Source: Lepidurus packardi
Taxonomy: Eukaryota; Arthropoda; Branchiopoda; Notostraca; Triopsidae
Direction: 5' to 3'
DNA: 64,000 nucleotides
NCBI GenBank assembly: GCA_023053545.1
Contig: JAKZAN010000007.1
Span: forward strand, 806,001-870,000
A program made the position numbers and the translations under genes. Positions 51,658 through 61,925 of this stretch are shown here, in pieces. Below the pieces are notes generated by a model. It searched no databases and had not been told where the DNA came from. It saw only the letters and a list, made by a program, of their open reading frames with translations. How positions within the stretch are numbered: the first letter of the stretch is position 1; each line of letters opens with the position of its first letter.

Positions 51658-53226
51658 ATGCATCTTGGTTGGAAGTTCGTCCTGTTTATCTGTTGGACAG
51701 TTGTCAGTGAACCTTATGTGCAGTCTCGTACTATAGAAAATCATAACCATGAAAGTGCTAATCGAAGCAGTAGAGCTCGTTTACCAGTGTGGCTTTTAAG
51801 TTTGCTGCAGCAAGGCACTGCTGAAGAAACGGTAATTCACTATATTAGCCTCAATGTATACGTAACGTAATGTATAACTAATGCAAACAACTTTTGTCTA
51901 GGTAACAAAGCGAGGTAGTGAGCCACAAACACTGGGCGAACTAAGCACCAAAGGGCGTCAATTCGGGCAAATCTCTGGTGTGGCGGTTGACCATAATGGA
52001 AATCCTGTATTGTTCCATCGAGGAAAGACGGTCTGGGACACCAGGTATTACAGTGAAAAGGCAAAGGTTCCTATTCGCATAAGTTGTACGCTTATTAATG
52101 TATTTCCAGCTCATTTGGCTCCGATGGTAAATATCGAAAGGCCTACGAAGGTCCTATTAAAGAAGACACTGTAGTGACGTTGGACGGCCAAACCGGAGAT
52201 GTTTTGAACTCTTGGGGCTCTAGCATTTTTTATATGCCACATGGATTGACTATTGATTCGAAAGGCAACACATGGGTCACAGACGTTGCACTTCACCAAG
52301 TTATGAAGGTATTCGTATCGCTCGTTGCCATTCTCTGGCCCTTTTTGGGGCTTATTCAGACTTTTCTTGTAGTTTGCCAATGGATCCAAGACTCCCGATC
52401 TGGTCTTGGGTGAAGCGTCTGTTCCGGGCAATGACGACGCTCATTTCTGCAAACCCACTGACGTGGCTGTTGCCTCTAATGGCATATTTTTTGTAGCAGA
52501 TGGCTACTGCAATAGCCGTATCTTGAAGTACTCGCCACATGGGGAGCTAATAGACAAAATTGAAGGTACATGCTTTTGTTCAAGAAAACATTACAAAAAG
52601 TATCCACTTGGTGCTTATAGGTAATTTTGCAGGTCAGGTCCAGTTTAACGTTCCACATAGTTTAGCGTTATTTGAAGAAGAGGACAAGCTGTGTGTAGCC
52701 GATAGAGAAAACCAACGAATAGTCTGTACCGGAGCCGGTTTACACTCCATTCCACTGGGACAACACGCGACTTCGACCAGATCGTCTAGCTTGGGGCGAG
52801 TTTTTGCCATAGCACCCTTGGGTATGTCTTCTATAAGATGCTGACCGCCTACAGATGCTCTCAAAACATGAAGTCTTAAAAAATCGACTAATATGAATTA
52901 CAACTCTCTGTTCAGGTCAGAATATTCTGGCCGTGACGGGTCCTTCGATTCTGGGTCGGTTCGGTTTGGGACCATCCGCGAGTGGCTACACTGTAGACCT
53001 GAATTCCAACGAGATTGTCGGGAAATGGGTACCGCCCGAGGTGAGAGAAATATAGACGTTTTCTTCTTACACAGTTAATTTTCTTAAACTATGTATACAA
53101 ATAAAAAATTTTTATGAATAGGGATTCGGGAATCCACATGATGTTGCTGTGGCTTCCAATGGCGTTGTCTACGTAGTAGAAATCGGACCCAATCGAGTCT
53201 CCAAATTTATTTTTTCAGTGCAGTAA
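51658..53226 (+). CDS. PAL: Peptidyl-alpha-hydroxyglycine alpha-amidating lyase, secreted, monofunctional; 7 exons
   Basis: Second enzyme of C-terminal peptide amidation. It cleaves peptidyl-alpha-hydroxyglycine to the amidated peptide plus glyoxylate, in secretory granules. Exons: 51658-51831, 51902-52044, 52110-52308, 52373-52565, 52621-52821, 52916-53040, 53122-53226, giving 379 aa. Residues 1-23 form a signal peptide ([16 protein letters not shown] core), with no C-terminal membrane anchor. The NHL-type beta-propeller keeps the expected active site: LFHRG (Arg98), zinc ligands His150 (MPHGL), His249 (VPHSL) and His351 (NPHDV), and catalytic-loop Tyr217 (DGYCNSR). Disulfide pairs Cys198/Cys218 and Cys261/Cys272 are also kept. 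No PHM (hydroxylating monooxygenase) domain is encoded upstream, so this is a stand-alone lyase like those of insects and nematodes. Exon 5 has two in-frame acceptors 12 bp apart (after 52620 or after 52632), which would add or drop four residues. The ATG at 51658 is the first in an open frame that continues upstream to about 51220. Confidence 0.94.
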
Positions 53227-54213
53227 ATTTGACTCCCGTGAGTTTCACAGTTGTTGTAACACAAGCCACGCCTCCCAAAATCCACCTACAAAAAGTTATA
53301 AGAATTATTATGCTAAATACAAAAAAACCCATCTCACATTGTTTTGCAAAGAAATTTTTTTCTAGACTGAAGGACTAAGTAAACCCCTCGTTCGCATCGT
53401 GACAATCCGAAAACAACACATGATGGATTAGTTTCCCGTGGCGAGGCTTGAAGTGACTCGAAGCATAAGAAACGGTCGTTTATGCTAATTGTGCGAACGT
53501 GAACGTAACTGGTTGACTTTTGACTGCAAAGTTACTTTCCTGTCACGCCGAAAGTGGTTCCCATGCCTTTCTGTCGCTTTAGGACTTGGAACCTGGGAGG
53601 CTGAACAGGCCTAGAGAAGCATCAAGATTTATTTCTAACTCTGGTCCCAAGTCGAACAAGCCCTAGCTCTCCCACGAATTACATTAACATAAGATGACAC
53701 TATTGATTCAAGAGTGTTTTTCCTTTTCGCGCATGTTATTGATGTTATTCTAACATCGATGGAACCCATCGGTCAAGTGGTTACGTGCAACACAAGACTA
53801 ACATGATCGTTCTTGGAAAGCATTTTCGTACAGTAGTATATGAGTGTTCCCTGCGTCCTTTTCTGATGGGCGGTTTTCATCGAACTTGGGAGGTTGCTAT
53901 AAATTTTATGGCTTAATTGGCTGATGTTTACAAATCCCTGAAACTTGCGTAAATTTCTCCTTTTTTAGTTCTTTTTTTGCAGCCTAACGTGTCTGCTCTG
54001 CTGTGCTGTATGGGGCTCGCGTTGTAATCGAGTAGCAAGCTTTTAAGGAAAAGCTTGTCCCAAGTCAAAGATCGTTGAGGAGAAAAATTAACGACCCCAA
54101 GACGTATTGCTTGGCAAGAATGGGGAAGCGCACTTAAACATGGCCCAAGAGTGAGGTGTGATTAATCGCGTTCCTTTAAATGAGGAATCAAATAACCACA
54201 ACTGACGAAAGAA

Positions 54214-54230
54214 TTTTTTTTTTTTTTTTT
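54214..54230 (+). repeat. Poly-T run, 17 nt
   Basis: Uninterrupted T tract with no retroposed gene or target duplication visible beside it. Confidence 0.9.
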
Positions 54231-56247
54231 AGTAACCATCAGCCTCGTTTTCCCCTTTGCTGGTGTTCCACCTTGAAAATGTATTACGTGAAAGCTTCTT
54301 TTCTTTTGTAAGGCCGTATAATATAATGAAATGGATATATATGTATGCGATGGGCCACGCAGATTGCATTTCTGTCCAGCAAGCGCACCTGGCTTGGTGT
54401 CGTATTGGGTAACACATGGAAGATAGCATCGTTGGAAGCAATGAAGCCGAAAAGTGAACAAAGATTTTTCGAATAAACAAACTAACCAAATGGCTAATTT
54501 AAAAACAAAGCGAAGAAAGTGTAATGAAAAGACCAAGTCAAAAACTCGTGCCTCGTATAGCCTAAGCGACTTGGACAAGCTGATAGGTAGAAACTACTAC
54601 AAATGCGGCTAGCTGTGCTTTAGTGACAGAAAAAAGAGATCTTAACAAATGGCGGACTCAACAAAAGGAACCTATTAAATTGTTCCCTGCCAAACTTGAT
54701 TGACTTGATGGCTTCGGAAAGAAGGATAGAAAACCAGGAGACATGCAGTCGAAGCTTTTGAAAAGCGATGGGGAGAAATGTTAACCCGTTTTTTTGGCAA
54801 CTTCTTTTCATTTAAAAAAAGTTGGCCCGGAAAGAAGCAAAGACGCTTTTTCTCCCCTGTCGTCGTCCCCTTGCTTTAACCTATCAGGATTCAACATCCA
54901 TTTGGCCTTCTTGATACCTGATTTTTTAGACCCCCCTCTAAACGGAGAGTTTATTCAAGCCCGAAGTCTCCTATCTATTATCTCCACGTTCGGTTTAATT
55001 TAGCTTGAATTCCTAACGAAACCCGAGAACGGAGCGACTCCATAGAGTACTTCCCCCTCGCGCGCCTTGTGGAAGAATTCAAAGTTAAATTTTGGAAGAG
55101 AGGGGTTAACGATGCTTTAGTAGATACTCACAAGAGATGACTTCATTTCCCTCCCAGAGGCAGAAACATGATCGTATCTTTTTTTCCCCAGCTCAGAACA
55201 CTATCCTGCAAATCTTTTGTAAGTTGGAAGGATCGGTCGAAAGCCTTGTTACAAGGTAACGAAAATTACAGGACCGATTAGTTCCAATCACTTTATCATT
55301 GTCTTTTTCTCTAACTTATTTGTGCTAAGCCTTGAGGATAGAACTCCTATTCGCCAAAATAAGGACGTTGATCTTTTTGAAAGAAAGAGACGTGTTACTA
55401 CTCGACATTGCCCGAATAACGCTGTTTTTCTTTTAGGCTTTACTTGGCGGCGCTGCCAAACGCGCTAAAAGCCATGCAGGGACTTGCAGCCTTTCTTGCT
55501 TGGAGTCAGTCGGCCTTCATTTAGACTATTCCCAGTCGCTGCTTGTTCACCGGCGGTCAGTCTTGTTGGAAGAGTACCAGGCGTCAGACGTATAGGGTTC
55601 TTAATTTTCTATTATTTTGTTTAGCGAGCAGGTGTATCGCCACGACCTTTTGGGCGAGTGCTTCGAGTGCTGAAACGGGTACACAACTTAATGTGCGATA
55701 AAAGCCTTGGTTATAGTCCTCCGTAAACTGACTTGAAACCAAATTACAGAATTTAAGTGAGTTGAAAAAAGTAGTAAAGTTGTGAACTCAACCGAGGGTG
55801 GAAGCATTCGATTTTTGACTTTTTCCTAGTTTTATTTCGTGGATTTCAAAGAGTTGGCGTCATGGCGAGTGGAGTCTAAACAAAAGTCTGGTAGGTGCGA
55901 TGCAGCTGTTCGTCATTAGACTGATCTGTTAATTTCGTAAAAAGGAAACAAATATACCCGGAAACAAAAGGAGACGAGAAAAGCCTACGTTTAAAAGGAA
56001 AAGTCGATCACAAGCTGCCAAGGATGCATAAGCAAAAATTGTGTCATTCAAGCAGCATCTCGATGGATTAAATCGGTCTGGCGTCAGCGTCTCTTTTATT
56101 CGCGTGTAGCAACCCCTTCGAAAGCCGGGAAATACAACAGGTAAATCAAAGCAAAAACAAAACAAAAAAGTCTTTATCGCAAAGCCAAAATCAAAAGGAC
56201 TTATGCCATTCCTATTTTTACGTTAACAATGGACATCATTGAAGATT

Positions 56248-56261
56248 GGGGGGGGGGGGGG
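56248..56261 (+). repeat. Poly-G run, 14 nt
   Basis: The only long G tract on the right side of the gene island. Confidence 0.95.
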
Positions 56262-57932
56262 ATGACGTCACAGGCTGGCAGCTTTGCAAATGCTAATAGT
56301 CTGTCCTAGCGGTAAAACTGTGATCACATTGATGAATGGTACAGTCGTGATTGGCGAATTATGCCGCGTCCCAGTCTTCATTTGCATATGGCATCGTGTG
56401 GTACACAGCATATCAACAACCCCTACAACAAACTTGGTGCTTGTTGCCGTGCTGTGCGTGCAGCTTTCCGAACCATTGGCTTTCTTTTTAGCATCTCATT
56501 TGGCATTGGACCCGCGCAGTGCTAAATTGTTCAGTCCCTTACCGATTTGCCGTGCGACACTGATCCTTTAGCGTGATATGCTGTCGTGCTGACCGTTTCA
56601 TTCATGTTTCACACCTGCTTCTCAAGCCCCATCACAAGTCAGCCCTCCTAACACGAACGGTTGAGCCTTTTCCTACATAATGCTCGTTATTAGGGAAATT
56701 ATCTTGCGTAATGTCCTCGCTGGGTTTTCGTTGTGTAGCGTCAAGAAAAATATTCCCGATAGTAAACTCTCGTCGGCCTGATAAAGTTAGCATGAGGTCT
56801 ACCGGTTAACGCTGGATTCTGTCTATAAACTGCCCAGTTATACTGAGTAATGGCCTACCGCCTAAGCTGAATTTAGGGAAACCCATAGTAAATTCAAGGC
56901 GGAAACCTGCACCGAAAAAGAGTGGGGTTTTTTTCCTGGTAGGGTTTGACTTTTTGATGATGGCGACGTACCTGATTCCAAATGAATCTGCCTTTTTATG
57001 AGGAAAGCCATTACAGGGGGACCCACTGCCATTTAAAGGCATGAGGTGGGGGTGGACTGATTTTTTCCCCTTTTTTTTAAGTTTTAGCGGAGAATTTTAA
57101 ATATGCCGTTTAGCGCTTTAACGCGTTGTGAGTTATGGACCTATAGGTTTAAACTTCTCCCGTTCTTTAGAATAGTGTTACAATGAAAGGTTTTCCCCAC
57201 TTCCACATTCGCTTTTTTACTGACCCCATTTAAAGTTTACTGGCCTGTACCTGTAATAAGAGGGGAGTAATTGCATAAAAAGTAACTCAACAGAGAATTA
57301 TATGACACGTCTTTTCAGGGATTTTTCTTTCTTTTTTGTATTTACTTCAATGGCTAAGGAATGCCATTGAATGTCAGATGTTTAGTTCAAAGTTTGCTAC
57401 TATAAGCAGTTTGTTCTTGCACCCAAAGCTGGTATACCCACCCGCAGGGGAAATCCTTTGCTGTTATATACATTGAAAAGTTTTCCATTCAGCAGGCATA
57501 CCAGAATTTGGCCGTTCGCGCAATACAAGCAGCGTTTTCCTTTTGCATGATATGTTCTACAGGACGATGCGTGCATTCTACGCAAAAAAAAAGACAAGAC
57601 AAGAAATGCGCCCTCATATGCATGTAGAAGGTCGACGATCTCTATCAAATAATGCTGGAACTTGTATATATACACTCCATCCCTTGGCGTTTGACTTGTT
57701 CTTTTTCTGTAACTTGGCAATGGTCTTACGAGTGTTTTTTTTTGCCACTTCATATTGTTGCCATGTGGTTGGGTTGTCTGTCCTATCTTGCATGTGCATT
57801 TGCAGATGTGAATGCCCTACTTTAGTATGCAAATTACGACTAGGAACTCGCCAAAAAAAGTTACTTTCTAGACTAGATTCCTCCTTAACTTTTTATTCTC
57901 AGCTGAGGATAAGAATGTAAGAGATTCTCGAA

Positions 57933-57949
57933 AGAGAGAGAGAGAGAGA
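57933..57949 (+). repeat. (AG)8 microsatellite
   Basis: Simple dinucleotide run, no coding context. Confidence 0.8.
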
Positions 57950-59115
57950 AATTAAGCCGAGAACTTTTTTTGTTCTTATGGGAAATCTTGCGCTTCCTCA
58001 TAACTGGTATCATGGTCGGGGTTGCCATTGATCAAGTTTCATTACGCTAATACTTTGATGCATAAGCAATTCAGTGAATATCTTAGGCACGTGGTGGATT
58101 CGGTGTATAGCAGTTGGTGCATTAGACGCTTTTTGAGTCCTGATCTATAATCTCTTTAGCCCGATACTTGCTTCTAATCTATCTTTGTCAGTTAGTGCGT
58201 GCAAAGGGGGCAGGATTTAGATCTGAGTTTCATTGATTTCGACTTACGCACAGATGAGACACCGCTGCAGGAGCTCAACTGCCAGTCATTTCTGTCGGCT
58301 TGTTTGCTGCAATTCTGCAACACGTAATGCCACTTTTCTCCAAGATTTTCTTTAAAAAAGGAAAAATAGAAGGGTATTTTGTTCTTTCGTATTTCTTTAT
58401 TTTTTTACGAGTTGCAAAGTATAGTATTGCGTGCTAGAGGAAAGAATAGCACACACCATGCTTCTTCTGGCGCTGTGTCATTTGTTTCTTTCTGAGCGTG
58501 GCATGGGAACACTTGATGGGGGCTTTTCAAGTTTCAAAGTTTAGGTGGTGTAGCAGTTTGCATGCGATGCGATGTGGAAACAAGACGCTGAAGAGCTGAT
58601 AATGATGCACGAGACTTGCCCATTCGCACAGCAGATGTGTAGTAATAAGTGTTGTTTCGGTTCGGTCCGCACACAAGTTATACAGTCTGTATACGTCGCC
58701 ATGCCTACCAAATACTAGACGACTTGGAGGATATGGGGAGGGCAAAGGGGCAGCCCCGTTTCGAATTCAAGATTGCTTGCGGTGGCACCTGAGGAGTCAC
58801 GATAGCCGAGACTATGATACGTTGGGACTTTTCCTTGTGACTAATCGGTTTGGGGAGTCTAATGACATGGTCCTTAGTTTTTGGCTTGCGTTCGCTTAAA
58901 AGGACGGAGAAAAAAACGAACTCGTATCCAAGAAATTCTCTTCCTCAGTCGCGGAAAAAGGAGGCTTGCCCTTTTCGGGAATATGTGTTTTACACGCGTT
59001 TGTAAATTCTGAGCTGCATTCTTGTTTTATGCGGCACAGTAGCCGGTTAGTTGCCCCAAAAGGGAAACGGTTGCTTGTGAGAAATACCAGGGGAAAAAAA
59101 AAAGAAAGCCAGGAG

Positions 59116-59134
59116 TTTTTTTTTTTTTTTTTTT
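59116..59134 (+). repeat. Poly-T run, 19 nt
   Basis: Uninterrupted T tract. No SINE-like body is recognised next to it. Confidence 0.9.
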
Positions 59135-61898
59135 GGAGGGGGCATTTCGGAATGTACGCTAGCTACTACCGGGATAACTCCAAAGATCACCTGACGGATG
59201 CCTCGTCTGCGAGGAATTGTTGGAAGCTATGGGTAAAAAAAATAAAATAAATAAAGGTCGTGGTATGTTGTTGTCCCTACTGCGTCCGTTTTGTATAAAG
59301 GCCCGGTAACTTGTTAGCAATGCAAATGCCCTTTACGTTTTGGTTGTGGGTATCGTTGGATTGTATCGTTGGTATAGTTGGAGTAGACGAAGGGTTGAGA
59401 GAGGCAAAGACAGTGCGCACACTAAAAAGAGAACGAAAAGGAAAAAGATTGCTCCAAAGGTCCAAGCCTGCTTTGAATTCTTAATTTGTACAAAAGGAAG
59501 ACCAAAAGACTTGGGTAGTTTGGCGGCTGAAAAATAATGAGCGTTAGACCTGTTGGCCCGCCTCTCCTGTTTTTCGCTTTCTCTCTCTCTCTTTTTTTTA
59601 CAATTCTTAGTCATACAGACAAAAGTAGCTAAAACACAAACTCTCTAGGTTATTGATGTGTGATTAAAAGCAAAACTAAAAAAAATGTGTGGACTTTATA
59701 CTCGCGCCATTAATACTAGCTCTATATAAGCTGCGCACGATCGTCTCTTGTTCAACACGTTTAATTTTCCATGTTCGGTAAATTTTTGCAGACCTCGTTC
59801 TACGCAAAGGATAAGGTATACGTCGTTGCCCTTTGGTGATAACACATAGGAACATATGATTTGAGTGGATCAGTGCATTGGCTTATAGGTTTCGACTGTT
59901 TCTCTTTGAGCATGGATACGTTTAGCTTTGCGGGAGAACTTATTACATACGAGGGGCCTAAATTTATTTGCTTATAAAACAAAGCAGATGGTGAGGCTTT
60001 GCCCAAAATAACTGCCCATAACACGCCGTGCATGCATCCACACATATCCACACACGTATAAGAAGAGCTGGCAAAGGTTGTGCGAAGAGAGAGAAGTTCA
60101 CACTATAGTAGGAGAGCCAAGAAGCCAAAGACGTGAATTGAGATGCTTTTGAACAAGTTGAGAGCAAAGAGACACTTTAGGGCAACCGCTCCGGGAGTAT
60201 ATCATTACAGTATCCGATGTAAGCTTCCAAATGCGTCGCAAGGACTTTACGCCTAAAGTCCTCCACAAGGGCAAATTTTTGACGTGCGCTATGCGTCCAT
60301 GTGGGCTGTTGGATCGCGTTCTCCTGGAATGTTTTAGCAGGTCTATGCAAAAGAAAGAAGCTGTCTTCCGCGACAGACATACCGCGACAAGTTAGAGCCA
60401 AAAGGCTTTGGCTCACAGAGAATGGTTTGTTTTTTCAAGCCCAACCAAGTTCGCTTCAAGGCACTCCAGGGATTTCCAACCAACGAAAATTTAAAGTTGA
60501 TTTTTATTGAATTTTCTCCTATCCCTTCACTTTAGGCCTCCTGTCATGTTTGGCTTTCCTGGGGTACAGTTAGGTCCCCAGACTCTGTATTCACGGCTAG
60601 GGAATAAAAGTTGGGGAGTTGCATTATTTTATAAAATTACAAAACTTGGGATAATTTAGAAAGGAATTGTCGCTTTGAAATAGCATTAAAGAGCCAAGAA
60701 TTGCGTAATTTTTTAAAAGTATCACACTGGGGAAATTGTTAAAAAAATCCTTTAAAATTTGAGTCTTTTTCGGAAAAGTGTTGAAGTTTAAACAACTAAA
60801 CTCATTGGGCTCGTGTTGGCCGTTGAGCATTAGGAAATTTGGTTATTTTTTATGGGATTACTCTTATATGGGTCTGGCTTGTATATGGTTGCAGGCCGAG
60901 TGGAAGCAACATTCTACAAAATGACCAACAAAGAACTGCGAAAGGAGAGCTTACGTCGTTGTGACTTTGGGGTACCTGGGTTGACCATTGGTCAAGTCTT
61001 TTTATCCGGACTTTGCTATATAATGACTTTTGGAGAGAAAAAGGGTACGCATTCCGAAAGTTCATGCAGGCTTTTTATTTATTTCCCCCCCTTTTTTTAC
61101 AATGAGAAAAATGTGCGAAGCCATAGTAAAGGAGATACCTGGTCAAGGTTGCTATTGAAAATGTAATCCATTATTTTCTTGTCCGGTGCCTGAGCTACCA
61201 GGTGTAGCAAGCCACGTCTCAATCCAACCATCTGTTGGCAAAAGCTTTCCGCAAACCCGTATTTTTAACTTTGCAAAAAGGATAATTACTTACATTTAGT
61301 TTGTGGCAACTGTGAGCCAGCAATTACGCAAAAGGAAGCCGTTAAAAGGCAAATTAGCAGACAAAAAAAAAATAGTTTGCTGTCGACCTAAAACTAAAAA
61401 CATGAGATAGTTGGTTTTAGTTCGAGTAAAAGCAAAAAAAAAATAGTTTATAGAAAGTAATAAAAGAAAAGTATTTGTGCTTGGCGTCGAAGCTATACCG
61501 AATTAAAAAGAGATAACATTGCCTCGTGTAAGATTATCTTGTACTGGCTACGCAGTGGAAATAACATACAGCGATGAGAAGGAAGAATCTGGCCGCTTAA
61601 GTCTTATTATCACGCCTTTCAGTACCGTGCCGTATCGTACCATACCGCAAAGCAGCATTTACCGGACCCGGGGCACTCAAATTTAGTGCTCTAGCGCAAT
61701 GAGGCGGAAGTACTTATAGAGATAAGCTTATACGTGCCTAATGTCCAGGCGCTCGCTGTGCGGCAATCACATCTTAAAGGCCATACCGCAGACGCCTTTC
61801 TCTATTTTGTTGTCAGTCTCTATCCAGGAATGAGACTTGTGGCTGTTTCTGGCAAGTTTTTGGCCTGTTACTTTCAGTCTAATTCTAAACTTCCCGCT

Positions 61899-61925
61899 AA
61901 AAGACTTGAAAGTTCCAAGTCTTTT
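61899..61925. repeat. Perfect 10-bp stem hairpin, 7-nt loop
   Basis: AAAAGACTTG (61899-61908) and CAAGTCTTTT (61916-61925) pair perfectly. A T-run follows directly. Confidence 0.6.
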
